Under the pieces are notes generated by a model, which was not told the origin of the DNA, ran no database searches, and saw only the letters and a list, made by a program, of their open reading frames with translations. From Paenibacillus sophorae (GTDB lineage: Bacteria > Bacillota > Bacilli > Paenibacillales > Paenibacillaceae), in assembly GCF_018966525.1 (NCBI RefSeq), contig NZ_CP076607.1:3720001-3784000 (forward strand): a stretch of 64,000 bases of DNA, in the 5' to 3' direction. This document shows positions 37,048 to 45,928 of this stretch, in pieces (the stretch's first letter is position 1; every line of letters starts with the position of its first letter). The position numbers and the translations under genes are program-made.

Positions 37048-37098
37048 CGGTTCATGGAACTAACGCGCATCGCCGGAACGAATCATGTGTTCGCGCGT

Positions 37099-37785
37099 CT
37101 AGATTTCCTGCAGTTCCAGCATCGTTTTGTTTTTCCCAAAGGCCTCGGTAAAATCATTGTTAAATGCGGTAATAGCATTATCCGTGGCTGGATGCTTGAT
37201 TAATGCCTCCAACACGTCTGGAGCGGCAGTCACCGAACCAATGCCATGCCGGCAGAGTTCCAGAATTTGCTGCGAATTTTTGAAGCTCGCCGCCAGAACC
37301 TCGCTATCAAGTTTATGCATTCGGAGCATATCATGAATATCCATCGCCGCTTTTACGCCGTCCGCACCCATGTTGTCTATCCGGTTAACATAAGGTGCAG
37401 TGAATTTTGCCCCCGCTTTTGCCGCCATAAAAGCCTGCATCGGAGTATAGATCGCGGTTGCCGTTACGTGTATACCCTCTTTGGATAGAATGCTGATTGC
37501 CTTAAGCCCTTGAGCGGAGACCGGAACTTTTACATATAATCCCTCTCCCAGCCGCTTAACCATATAGTGCGCCTCCTCCACCATCTCTTCGGCGGTCTCG
37601 GAAATCACCTGCGCATGCAGCGCCGAACCGGCAGGCAAAAACTCCCGAATCCGAAGTAATTGCTTCATCGGATCATTTTTTTCATTTTTCAATATCGTTG
37701 GATTGGTGGTAACGCCATCATATGGGAACAGATCATACATCCGGGTAATCGCTTCAAAATTTGCGGTATCAAGCAGTATAAGCAT
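37099..37785 (-). CDS. fsa: Fructose-6-phosphate aldolase / small transaldolase family
   Basis: The 228-residue protein has the short transaldolase (FSA/TalC) length. Motifs are LDTANFEAI, DGVTTNPTIL and the Schiff-base lysine K86 in LYVKVPVSAQG. Next come GIHVTATAIYTPMQAF, GAKFTAPYVNRIDNMGADG and the end AITAFNNDFTEAFG. FSA enzymes cleave or join C3 units such as dihydroxyacetone or hydroxyacetone with glyceraldehyde-3-phosphate. It is the last gene of the glycyl-radical operon, 25 bp after the activase. This mirrors E. coli clusters where a FSA accompanies a PFL-like enzyme. Its real substrate is probably the product of the radical enzyme. Confidence 0.9.
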   Translation of the reverse strand: MLILLDTANFEAITRMYDLFPYDGVTTNPTILKNEKNDPMKQLLRIREFLPAGSALHAQVISETAEEMVEEAHYMVKRLGEGLYVKVPVSAQGLKAISILSKEGIHVTATAIYTPMQAFMAAKAGAKFTAPYVNRIDNMGADGVKAAMDIHDMLRMHKLDSEVLAASFKNSQQILELCRHGIGSVTAAPDVLEALIKHPATDNAITAFNNDFTEAFGKNKTMLELQEI

Positions 37786-37810
37786 TTTTCTCTCTCCTTT
37801 GCGGATTCGT

Positions 37811-38770
37811 TTATTTGATCAAATTCGTAATGCCTGCACCCAAAGTGATGGTGTGGAAGTGTTTCAATTCATCATCGCTGTACATTCGGGGATTTCTGTC
37901 AAAGCAGAATTTCTGTTCGACATGGTTGTATTTGGCCTGTGCCAAGGGATTATAATTCAACAGCTCGTATTTAACGTCAGGCTGGATGGTAGATATAAAA
38001 GAAGAAATGCTGCGGATATTGTCGTCAAAAGCCGTATATTCAGGAATCAAGGGAGTACGCACAATCACTTCAGCTTGGGTATTACCTGTGAGCAGCCATT
38101 CCAGATTTTCTTTAATCCGGGTATTGGACACTCCTGTATGCCTCTTATGCAGCTCAGTATCAAAAATTTTGAAATCCGCATAGATCAAATCCAGCATTCC
38201 AGCCGCTTGTTCCAGAATGGCCGGGGACGTCTGCAAGCTGCTCTCGATTGCTGTATGGAGGCCTGCTTGTTTCAAGGCCGTTAACAACTGTAAAGTAAAT
38301 TCGTGCTGAAACAGTGGTTCCCCGCCGGACAGAGTCACTCCACCGCTATATTTGAAAAAGCGGCGATCCTTCATCACTTCCGTAACAACCTCGTTCACCG
38401 TCATAATCTGGCAGTCCAAGGACAGCGCTCCGGCAGGACACACGTCGATACATGCCTCACATTCTTCGATCTGATCCCGCCCAAGCTTGATCCGTTTTCG
38501 GTTCTTGAAGGCGGAAGCGCCGTACTGACCATTCCGGGAGCATAAGCCGCACCGGATGCATTTATTGCGGAAGTAGACCAAATGGGTCTGAAATGCAATC
38601 CCCTCCGGATTCTGGCACCAGCGGCAGGCAAGAGGACAGCCTTTCAGAAATATATTGGTGCGGATGCCGTGGCCGTCATGAGTGGAAAATCTTCGGATAT
38701 TAAAAATCTTCCCAGTCAGGATCGCATTCTCCCGCGCTTCTGCGGATTTCATTTCCGCTGCATGTTCCAT
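37811..38770 (-). CDS. Glycyl-radical enzyme activase (radical SAM, PFL-activating type)
   Basis: I start it at the ATG at 38770, which has CAGGAGGGG 8 nt upstream, giving 319 residues; the frame is open to 38821. The radical-SAM motif is CPLACRWC in FLKGCPLACRWCQNPEG, which binds the 4Fe-4S cluster that cleaves SAM. An inserted ferredoxin-like segment with two more cluster sites follows (CIRCGLC, CEACIDVCP), as in activases of non-PFL glycyl-radical enzymes. GGVTLSGGEPLFQ is the SAM-binding GGE motif. It makes the glycyl radical on the neighbouring 788-residue enzyme, whose gene ends about 50 bp upstream. Confidence 0.92.
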   Translation of the reverse strand: MEHAAEMKSAEARENAILTGKIFNIRRFSTHDGHGIRTNIFLKGCPLACRWCQNPEGIAFQTHLVYFRNKCIRCGLCSRNGQYGASAFKNRKRIKLGRDQIEECEACIDVCPAGALSLDCQIMTVNEVVTEVMKDRRFFKYSGGVTLSGGEPLFQHEFTLQLLTALKQAGLHTAIESSLQTSPAILEQAAGMLDLIYADFKIFDTELHKRHTGVSNTRIKENLEWLLTGNTQAEVIVRTPLIPEYTAFDDNIRSISSFISTIQPDVKYELLNYNPLAQAKYNHVEQKFCFDRNPRMYSDDELKHFHTITLGAGITNLIK

Positions 38771-38821
38771 AGCTGTCCCCTCCTGTGTTGTCATCTCCCC
38801 TGCCCGCTGTGCGGCTTTCAC

Positions 38822-41188
38822 TCAAATCTCCCCGTAGCTGGTTCTTGCGATAATTTCATTTTGCAGCTCATCCGCAAGTTCCGTGAAATAGGCGGTATAT
38901 CCCGCCACTCTAACCGTAAGTCCGCGGTAATCCTCGGGGGACTCTTTCGCCGCGATCAGATCTTCTTTTTTTAACACGTTGAACTGGATATGAGGAATTT
39001 CAAGATCGACAAAGGTCCGCATGAACTGGGAGAACTTGTTGATCCCGCTCTCCGTTTTGAAAAATTCCGGCAGAAACTTCATGTTCAGCAGACCGCCGTT
39101 GCTCGTCAAGTGGTTGTCAAGCCTTGATACGGAATTCAGCACAGCGGTCGGTCCATTCATATCCCTGCCGTATACCGGAGACATTCCGCCGTCCGCCAAC
39201 GGTTCCCGCGAATATCTTCCGTCCGGCGATGCGCCGACATTTTCCCCCATAGGTATATGCGCCGAAACGGTATACATCCCCGTATGATAGAGTCCTCCAC
39301 GGTAATTCCGGTATTGTGACAGGCATTTGTTGAAGGTTCTGGCCCACTTGGCTCCGAGCTCATCGACCCAGACGATGTCGTTGCCGTATTTGGGAGCTCT
39401 GTTCAGCAGCATGGCCCGAGTAACCTCATGGCCTTCAAAGTTGGCGCGAAGCGCCTCGAGCAGTTCTCCGGAACTAATCCGCTTCTCGTCAAACACAAGC
39501 TTCTTAATAGCCGCCAAGCTGTCCGCCAGGTTCGCGATTTGAATCATTTGAATTCCCGAGAAGTTGTATTTGGCTCCGGCCGCGGTAACATCCTTGCCCA
39601 GCTCCACGCAGTTGTCAATGACCGAAGAAAGGAACGGTGAAGGAAGAATATCGATATGAGCTTTCTCCACTACTTCACAAGCCGCAATCATTTTGTCGAT
39701 AAAATAATGGATTTGCTTCGCGAATGCAGCCTCAAGCTGTTCGAACGATTCATAGGTTTCGATATTGCCAAGGTCGGGAGCCAGCGCCTTGCCCGTAATG
39801 AGACATCTGCCGTTATTAAGCGTAAGCTCAAGCACCTTATTGAGATTGAACATCGCGGCGTCGCTCCAGCCCAAATTGTTGCCCGGTGTTGTAAGTTCTA
39901 CGCAACCGACGATCGCATAGTTGTTGGCGTCCTCCTGGCTAATCCCAAGGCGAGTCATGGCGGGAATAACCGATTCATCGTTAAAAAATTGCGGCATTCC
40001 GCTTCCCAGAGATACAACCCGGATGCTCTCCTTAAGCAGCTCCTCCGGTGTGTTCTTATGAAGCCTCACCGAAAGATTGGGCTGCGGGAGCAGCAGATGC
40101 TCCTGCGCCTTCAGAAGGAGGAAGGATAACTCGTTTGTTGCGTCTTTGCCATCCGGTGTCTGACCGCCGACCGCAATGTTGAACCCGATCGGAAATCCCG
40201 CGAAGAATTTGGCGCTGTGGGAATTTCTTAAATAGACAATCTGATTGAATTTCAGCCAGAGGCATTCAATGATTTCAAGCGCTCTTTGTTCGTCAATCGT
40301 CCCGTTATCCAAGTCTTTCTTGAAGTAGGGGTACAGATACTGGTCCATCCGGCCAGGAGAGAAAGAAGAGGCGTTCGATTCCAAATGCAGGATGGCGAAG
40401 AGGAACCAAAGCGACTGAACCGCTTCATGAAAGCTTTCGGCGGGACGCCGGGACAGATTACGGCAGTTGTCGGCGGTCACTCTCATATCCTGCCGGATGG
40501 CAGGATCGCTCTCTGACTCCAGCTTCTCCAGAATTAAACGATGATAGCGAAGCATAAATTCTTGCGCGCCTTCCATCACCAAAATGACGCTTTCGTAGAA
40601 CTCCCTGCTTTCTCCCTCGCATACTGCCAGCCTTGCGGATGCTTCCTGCTTAATGCCTTCCGGCCCGAGTTTCAGCCATTTCTCGGTATTTGGGCAGATA
40701 TGCCCTTGGGCATGATCTTTTTGATTAATCTTCACTACCAGAGCGATTTCATCAATTTCGCCGCCGTATCGTTCCCGGATAACATCCTCCAGCGAGCGGG
40801 ATTTCCAGTATGGTCTAATGTCCTGCCTGAACACCTCAATATCTTCCTGGCGGACTTGAAACTTATCCTGCGGACGTGTGGGAAGGCTTTCAAATTCTCT
40901 GTCAATCCAGGAGGTCCCGCTCTCCGGAAAAATAATGCCCTGCCGCACTCCCCTGCTCCGGTTTCCTACAATAAGCTCTTCATTATGGGTATCGATTGAG
41001 AGATGGAGAAGCGCGTTTTTGAGTGATAAGGCACGTTTTACAATGGCGGACCGTTCCGAATGCCGTTTATACGTGTCGGTGATGATCCGGGCCTGTTCAA
41101 TTGAAACATACCGCTTCTCATCCAGCATTTTCTTTTTTAGCGTTTCCACTCTTTCCGGCTTCTTCAGTCCAGTTAACATTCGGTTCAT
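38822..41188 (-). CDS. Glycyl-radical enzyme of the PFL/dehydratase family
   Basis: The 788-residue protein shows the family's key sites. The thiyl Cys429 sits in AIVGCVELTTPG, with Glu431 two residues on; the C-x-E pair marks dehydratase/lyase members rather than true pyruvate formate-lyase. The glycyl radical is Gly763 in VRVAGYTAYF near the C-terminus. The ATG at 41188 has a GGAGG site. It heads an operon with its activase and an FSA-like aldolase, as in E. coli ybiW/pflF and pflD loci. From memory, that GRE-plus-FSA pairing has been linked to 1,5-anhydroglucitol-6-phosphate breakdown; I cannot verify that here. The presence of DeoR and LacI regulators supports a sugar-phosphate substrate. 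It needs anoxic conditions. Confidence 0.9.
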   Translation of the reverse strand: MNRMLTGLKKPERVETLKKKMLDEKRYVSIEQARIITDTYKRHSERSAIVKRALSLKNALLHLSIDTHNEELIVGNRSRGVRQGIIFPESGTSWIDREFESLPTRPQDKFQVRQEDIEVFRQDIRPYWKSRSLEDVIRERYGGEIDEIALVVKINQKDHAQGHICPNTEKWLKLGPEGIKQEASARLAVCEGESREFYESVILVMEGAQEFMLRYHRLILEKLESESDPAIRQDMRVTADNCRNLSRRPAESFHEAVQSLWFLFAILHLESNASSFSPGRMDQYLYPYFKKDLDNGTIDEQRALEIIECLWLKFNQIVYLRNSHSAKFFAGFPIGFNIAVGGQTPDGKDATNELSFLLLKAQEHLLLPQPNLSVRLHKNTPEELLKESIRVVSLGSGMPQFFNDESVIPAMTRLGISQEDANNYAIVGCVELTTPGNNLGWSDAAMFNLNKVLELTLNNGRCLITGKALAPDLGNIETYESFEQLEAAFAKQIHYFIDKMIAACEVVEKAHIDILPSPFLSSVIDNCVELGKDVTAAGAKYNFSGIQMIQIANLADSLAAIKKLVFDEKRISSGELLEALRANFEGHEVTRAMLLNRAPKYGNDIVWVDELGAKWARTFNKCLSQYRNYRGGLYHTGMYTVSAHIPMGENVGASPDGRYSREPLADGGMSPVYGRDMNGPTAVLNSVSRLDNHLTSNGGLLNMKFLPEFFKTESGINKFSQFMRTFVDLEIPHIQFNVLKKEDLIAAKESPEDYRGLTVRVAGYTAYFTELADELQNEIIARTSYGEI

Positions 41189-41290
41189 ACATTTCTGCCT
41201 CCAGCCCTTTGATTGTTCACAAATTCACATATGACTGCAGCGAATACGTTCATTCCGATTCATCTCAAGGATGCATACACGGTGTATAAC

Positions 41291-41375
41291 AATTGTTTAT
41301 AATCGATTTATTATTGTTTGTTATTGTTTACAATTGAATAATAATTCCGTTCTTATTAAAAAGCAATCGCTTTCA
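41291..41375 (-). promoter_or_regulatory. Operator repeats and possible cre site upstream of the glycyl-radical operon
   Basis: ATTGTTTA-like half-sites occur at 41292-41299, 41312-41320 and 41322-41330, spaced 20 and 10 bp and so on one face of the helix. The same motif, ATTATTGTTTAT, precedes the LacI gene at about 43326-43337. AGCAATCGCTTTCA at 41362-41375 is a near-match to the CcpA cre consensus with two mismatches. The region is AT-rich and likely holds the operon promoter. Confidence 0.5.
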
Positions 41376-41482
41376 ACTTGTCTAATGTGACAATATATCA
41401 ACGATCGCAATGTCATTCTCCAAAAAAATAAGGCCGATGACCTTAAGCAAGATCAACAGCCTTTCGATTCGAAATACCATAG

Positions 41483-42244
41483 TCAGTATAGTTCAACGTT
41501 ATATTCGGACAGGGCCTGAACAATCTTGGGATTCGGCTGCTTGTCGGTCACAATGCCCGTTAAGTCGCCGATGCCTGAGTATCTGAAACTTCCATCCTGG
41601 TTGAATTTATCTGATGCCGTAATCAAATAAGCTTTGCGGCTTGACTTTATTACAGCACTTTTTGTTAACCCGTCAGCCACATCATAGGTTGAGACGCTGT
41701 TTTCGAACACATCGATACCCACAGCGCCCAAGAAAGACAAATCAAATTTAAACCTGGAGATATTGTCAATACAGAAGCTGCCTTCGAATCCGTCTCCGTA
41801 TGGATTCAGCGTCCCGCCTACAGAAATTAACGAACCGGCGCTTGCAGCGGAATAAATCTGGATAACTTCAATCATATTGGTAACGACTGTCACCCTTTTG
41901 CCGCTTTGCAGAATCAACTTGGCCAGTTCAATATTCGCCGTGGAAATATCCAGAAAGACCGTATCCCCCTGATTAATCAAGCCCAGTGCCTTTCGGGCTA
42001 TGGCTTCCTTAGCCTCGATGTTGCTGACTTTACGTTTAACAACCTCGAAGCTGTGTATATTTTGCCTCGGCAGTACGGCTCCCCCGTAGGTTCTCTTTAG
42101 TAAATTCTGTTTCTCAAGGTGCGCCAGATCCTTACGGATGCAGTCCTCCGTTACTTTAAAGAAAACGCTGAGGTCTTTAACCTTAACGCTTCCCTCGGTG
42201 TTCAATTGATTGATAATACTCTGATGCCGCTCTTCAACCAACAT
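41483..42244 (-). CDS. DeoR/GlpR-family sugar-phosphate-responsive repressor
   Basis: The 253-residue protein starts with a DeoR winged HTH. Its pieces are MLVEERHQSIINQL, GSVKVKDLSVFFKVTEDCIR and KDLAHLEKQNLLKRTYGGAV. It is followed by the sugar-phosphate isomerase-like sensor domain (GDTVFLDISTANIELA, VTVVTNMIEVIQIY, DLSFLGAVGIDVF). DeoR proteins bind phosphorylated sugars and repress the adjacent catabolic operon. It sits ~295 bp upstream of the glycyl-radical operon on the same strand, so it could be cotranscribed or act on the ATTGTTT repeats in between. Confidence 0.92.
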   Translation of the reverse strand: MLVEERHQSIINQLNTEGSVKVKDLSVFFKVTEDCIRKDLAHLEKQNLLKRTYGGAVLPRQNIHSFEVVKRKVSNIEAKEAIARKALGLINQGDTVFLDISTANIELAKLILQSGKRVTVVTNMIEVIQIYSAASAGSLISVGGTLNPYGDGFEGSFCIDNISRFKFDLSFLGAVGIDVFENSVSTYDVADGLTKSAVIKSSRKAYLITASDKFNQDGSFRYSGIGDLTGIVTDKQPNPKIVQALSEYNVELY

Positions 42245-42337
42245 GCTTCCTACCTCATATTCTAACGGAATTTACATTTATTTTATCCCGAAGCGGGAAT
42301 GATCACAACTTCAGATCCCGGTCGGCAGCACCATTGA

Positions 42338-43297
42338 TCAAACCGTTCCTCTTTCAATTAATTTAGCGGGTAATTCCTCATCTGATAATTCACCATTTAC
42401 TGCCTGAAGGAAAAGGTTTTTTCCCATATCCTCAAGAGGAATTTCGATTGTCGTAATATTCATCATCTTGGCAATTGGCTGATTATCGAAACCAATTATG
42501 GCGAGTTCGTCTGGTATAGAAATACGCCGGTTTTTACAACAGGTAACCATTCCAGCCGCGACTTGATCACTAGTGACCAACAATGCCGATGGCGGTGTAT
42601 CCATTTCTTGAATTTGTTTAATGACCTTTTCTCCGTCCTCAAAATAGTAGCATTCATCCATAACATAGTCAGACTTGTAGGGTAAATTATATTTCTTAAC
42701 AAAATCCCTATATGCACTTTCCCTCTCACGACTATTTGTCCCCGATCTTCTGCCAATACAATAACCAATTTTGTTATGACCTTTATGATACAAATATTCT
42801 AATGCTTCAAGGAAAATTTTGTAGTGGTTTACAAAAGTGGTTGACACCTTGTTCCCCTTAATGTTTTCACATAATACAATGGGTCCATATGGCAAATGCT
42901 CTTCAATCGTTGACAAATCACAGGTTCTGGAACAAATAATTAACGAATCAATCTGTTTTTGCTTTAACATTTGTAAAGCTTCTAATTCTCTGCTCTCCGT
43001 ATAATCCGTTTGAAATAAGACTAACTTATAGTTGTACTCCAATGCCTTCTTTGCTATTCCTTTTAATAACAAAGCGAAATAGGGATGATCCGAGAACGGA
43101 AGAACCACACCCATCAACGACGTTTTCCCCGTACTTAAATGAACAGCATTTATGTTTTTATGATAATTACTGATCTTAACAGCCTCAAGAACCGCATTCT
43201 TTTTTTCTTCGCTGACATATGGGTGATTATTTAATACACGGGAAACAGTTGTGACAGATACTCCGGCCATCTTTGCCAAATCTTTAATATTTGTCAT
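42338..43297 (-). CDS. LacI/GalR-family transcriptional regulator
   Basis: The 319-residue protein opens with the LacI HTH, MTNIKDLAKMAGVSVTTVSR, followed by VLNNHPYVSEEKK and the hinge region. The periplasmic-binding-protein-like sensor covers residues 60-319: LMGVVLPFSDHPYFALLLKG, DSLIICSRT, GYCIGRRSGTNSRERESAY, ALLVTSDQVAAGMV. An AAAAGGTGAG site precedes the ATG. It lies 36 bp downstream of a small membrane-protein gene and upstream of the DeoR gene. It probably senses a sugar related to the glycyl-radical pathway. Confidence 0.92.
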   Translation of the reverse strand: MTNIKDLAKMAGVSVTTVSRVLNNHPYVSEEKKNAVLEAVKISNYHKNINAVHLSTGKTSLMGVVLPFSDHPYFALLLKGIAKKALEYNYKLVLFQTDYTESRELEALQMLKQKQIDSLIICSRTCDLSTIEEHLPYGPIVLCENIKGNKVSTTFVNHYKIFLEALEYLYHKGHNKIGYCIGRRSGTNSRERESAYRDFVKKYNLPYKSDYVMDECYYFEDGEKVIKQIQEMDTPPSALLVTSDQVAAGMVTCCKNRRISIPDELAIIGFDNQPIAKMMNITTIEIPLEDMGKNLFLQAVNGELSDEELPAKLIERGTV

Positions 43298-43333
43298 GCG
43301 CTCACCTTTTCAACAAAGTGATAGTATTATTGT

Positions 43334-43495
43334 TTATCTGATTTCCCCATTGGATTGGGTGAAATAATCATCAAAGGATTTAATAGGTTTCACTTCCATC
43401 GGTTGTCCGGATGCTTTTAAACTAAAGTAAGCCGCCGCATATATTATTAAGCAAAGTACCATCAATATTAAACAAAGCACAATTAACCCTATCAT
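43334..43495 (-). CDS. Small single-pass membrane protein, 53 residues
   Basis: The ATG at 43495 has a clear GCGAGGAGATA ribosome binding site and the frame closes with TAA at 43334. Residues 2-24 are one hydrophobic helix (IGLIVLCLILMVLCLIIYAA), followed by a short polar tail ending in NGEIR. It precedes the LacI gene by 36 bp on the same strand and may be cotranscribed. I do not recognise a family. Short accessory subunits of transporters and regulatory membrane peptides look like this. Confidence 0.6.
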   Translation of the reverse strand: MIGLIVLCLILMVLCLIIYAAAYFSLKASGQPMEVKPIKSFDDYFTQSNGEIR

Positions 43496-43720
43496 AAGAT
43501 TATCTCCTCGCTTTCTGTTGCTGGTTATGAGTGTAAATTATGAAATGCGTTCCATGTCAAATCAAAATTAAGCCGATGTGAAGATTCCGAGCTGATCGTG
43601 ATCTGCTACGTAATAGGCGCATTCTCTGATATCCACTTCATATTCACCTTCTTTATTTTTAGGTTTCCACAGCATAGGAGCGGTCTCCCTTGTCAGGAAG
43701 ATCGCTCCTCGAACGGACTA

Positions 43721-44854
43721 TTATTGAGCAGGATTCGTAAGTTCAATCCGGATGTCCAGACCGTCCACAAACTGGCTGTTTTTGATTTCTTTCGGGAAGT
43801 CTCCGTCATTGTTCTTGAATGGTTTCAGGATCAAATATTTAGTCCGGCTGCTTGCGGAAGGATAATGCACGGTCATTGTGAATTTGTTGCCTTGAATAAC
43901 GCCTTGGCCGCCCAGACGGTCCAGCAGATGGCCCTGATCGTCGTAAACCGCCACATTCGTATAAATCAGATCATGCTCATCCTTCTCAGAGATCGGTGTT
44001 TCCGACACTTTTTCCAGAGAGTATTCCAGCCTTGTGGTGATCGGAGTAACTTCGACCGCATTTGCGGTAAAGATCAGGTCGCCCGCGGTTTTGACCGCAT
44101 TCGGTTTGAGGCTGATGACATCACCGGTCTTCTTCGTAAAAGGAACATTGAGCGTAAAGGTGTGATCGATACCGGCCAGCTTCACTTCCACTTCCGCGTC
44201 AAAAGCGTCCGGGGCTATAAGTTTTGTTCTTTCGGGCGAAGGGTTAAGGGTTTGCTCGACAATAATCGTATTCGGATGGTCTTTTCCCGCTCCCCAGTAC
44301 TGGCCTCCTCCGCCTAAAGAGTCAAACTCTCCGCCATTCCCCTTAAAGGTAATAGCGTCAATCGCATTGCTAAGTTTTACGGTACCTTTGTCCGTATCGT
44401 ACATTCCGTCATGCAGATTTGGCGCCGCCAAGGTCAGCGCGTATACGGCGCGGCTTCCGTCGAATACGGTTTCTGTAACTTCCAGCTTCACATCTTTATA
44501 GGACACGTTGCTGTTAACCTGTGAAGTCAAGCCTTCGTTGGCCGCGTTTTGCAATCCAAGATCACGCTCTATAGAGCTGAACAGGCTGCCGATCAGCGGT
44601 ATTTGCCGAATGGAATCAGCCATAGCGGGCGAAGCGAAGCCCGAGGCGAACAAGGTTACCCCAAGGACGGCTGCCACGGCGCCGGTTCCAAGAAAACGCC
44701 GTTTCCCTGAGCGTTCGGGACGCGCCCCGATGTTCATCTTCCCTCCGGAAATTGAGGCATAGGTCTCTTCCAAGCGGCCGCGAACGAAATCGGACATTGG
44801 CGCCTCGTTATGCTTTTCTGCTTTCAGCTGTTTATCCAGATCAAATTGATTCAT
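43721..44854 (-). CDS. DUF4179 anti-sigma factor, pair 1
   Basis: The 377-residue protein has a cytoplasmic N-terminus of ~50 residues (MNQFDLDKQLKAEKHNEAPM), one membrane helix (FLGTGAVAAVLGVTLFASGF) and the DUF4179 segment (ADSIRQIPLIGSLFSSIERD). The rest is an extracytoplasmic beta-rich domain. This is the RsiV/RsiX-like layout of anti-sigma factors that hold an ECF sigma factor at the membrane until a signal triggers release. It overlaps the sigma gene (44841) by 14 bp and is translationally coupled to it. A hairpin with AGGAGCG/CGCTCCT arms lies just downstream at about 43676-43709. Confidence 0.88.
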   Translation of the reverse strand: MNQFDLDKQLKAEKHNEAPMSDFVRGRLEETYASISGGKMNIGARPERSGKRRFLGTGAVAAVLGVTLFASGFASPAMADSIRQIPLIGSLFSSIERDLGLQNAANEGLTSQVNSNVSYKDVKLEVTETVFDGSRAVYALTLAAPNLHDGMYDTDKGTVKLSNAIDAITFKGNGGEFDSLGGGGQYWGAGKDHPNTIIVEQTLNPSPERTKLIAPDAFDAEVEVKLAGIDHTFTLNVPFTKKTGDVISLKPNAVKTAGDLIFTANAVEVTPITTRLEYSLEKVSETPISEKDEHDLIYTNVAVYDDQGHLLDRLGGQGVIQGNKFTMTVHYPSASSRTKYLILKPFKNNDGDFPKEIKNSQFVDGLDIRIELTNPAQ

Positions 44855-45374
44855 GATTCATCTTCCCTTCTTCTGCCGGTTGAATTTCTTCCATCAGTGT
44901 TTTTCTTGCCCGGTACAGTCTCGTTTTTACCGCGCTTTCCGAAATTTGCAGCGTATCCGCCACCTGTTTAAGCGGCATATCCTGGAAGTAGTAAAGGACT
45001 ACGACGATCCGCTGCTGATCTTCGAGTTTGTCCACGGCCATCCGCAGCTCGACCGAAGCCATGTTATCGGAAGTGTCCTGCGTCTCCGGAAGTGCCTCCA
45101 TGGTAACGCTGCGCGAACGCTTTTTCAGAATCGAGCTGCATTCATTAATCAGAATCCGGAAAACCCAGGTTTTGAAAAAGCTAGGTTCCCGGAGCGTATC
45201 CAGCGATTTATAGGCTTTCAGAATCGTTTCCTGCAGCGCATCGGCGATGTCCTCGTCTTTTTTGACCATTGCTCGCGCGGTGTTGTACAGGCCTTGTTCC
45301 ATCTGCCGCATCAGACGGATAAATGCTTCGCGGTCCCCCTGCTTGGCCAGCTGCACCTCTTGCTCCATACTCAC
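44841..45374 (-). CDS. ECF RNA polymerase sigma factor, pair 1
   Basis: The 177-residue protein has sigma region 2 (MRQMEQGLYNTARAMVKKDE, DIADALQETILKAYKSL, SFFKTWVFRILINEC) and region 4 (LEDQQRIVVVLYYFQDMPLK, QVADTLQISESAVKTRLYRA). It has no extra domains. GGAGG lies upstream of the GTG/ATG start at 45374/45368. It is kept off by the DUF4179 protein encoded downstream. Its regulon and signal are unknown; SigV/SigX-type members answer envelope stress. Confidence 0.92.
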   Translation of the reverse strand: MSMEQEVQLAKQGDREAFIRLMRQMEQGLYNTARAMVKKDEDIADALQETILKAYKSLDTLREPSFFKTWVFRILINECSSILKKRSRSVTMEALPETQDTSDNMASVELRMAVDKLEDQQRIVVVLYYFQDMPLKQVADTLQISESAVKTRLYRARKTLMEEIQPAEEGKMNHESI

Positions 45375-45474
45375 AGTGAAACTCCACCTCCCTCCGTTAC
45401 TCCCTGTGTTGATTTTGTTTTACATGAATTAGACTGGGCAAGTGCCTGATCGGTCACATATATATCAAAAAAAT

Positions 45475-45508
45475 TTTCAAAAAAACAAAAACCACGCGCC
45501 AGCGTGGT
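45475..45508 (-). terminator. Terminator of the 45.6-kb small gene
   Basis: On the minus strand ACCACGC-TGGC-GCGTGGT is followed by TTTTTG and seven more T residues. It ends transcription coming from 45569-45802, which supports that frame as a real gene. Confidence 0.8.
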
Positions 45509-45568
45509 GTACTCTGATAGGATGCAGTTTGAAAATCACTCAAATGTAAGCCAGCACATCTCAAGTAG

Positions 45569-45802
45569 TTACTGCCCTTCCGGGTCCACATAGGGTTCAT
45601 TGTAGTCTTCTGTAAGCTTAAATTCACTGTTAACTATTTCCCAGACCATAGTATGAACCGTTTTTTGCTGTGAATTAATCTTTTCCTCTGTTCTCTTCAT
45701 CAGTGTCGGAATCCCGTTGATATACTTTGGGATCATGTTCATAGCTATACGGGAAAGAAGCTTTTTGGTTACTATAAGAAAACAATAAGAAATACGAGAC
45801 AA
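45569..45802 (-). CDS. Hypothetical small protein, start uncertain
   Basis: The frame of 77 codons ends at TAA 45569 and is followed by a strong terminator. The longest version starts at a TTG; an ATG at codon 23 (MIPKYINGIP) is plausible. The C-terminal part is polar (MKRTEEKINSQQKTVHTMVW, then NEPYVDPEGQ). I recognise no family. The segment around the start (GTAACCAAAAAG to GAACATGATCC on the minus strand) closely resembles the start region of the two-domain isoprenoid synthase gene at 14270-14320. The encoded residues are also alike (VTKK.L.RI...NMI), so part of it may be a copied 5' end. Confidence 0.45.
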   Translation of the reverse strand: MSRISYCFLIVTKKLLSRIAMNMIPKYINGIPTLMKRTEEKINSQQKTVHTMVWEIVNSEFKLTEDYNEPYVDPEGQ

Positions 45803-45928
45803 TCAATGGATTGAATCAATCACTAACTTTGGTGTTGAGCCATTTTTATAATTTTTTTGCAGAAAAGTTAGAAGCGGTTAATCTCCGCCTCGTCTTATAA
45901 GTAAAATAAACAAGTTTGGAGGCACTTA

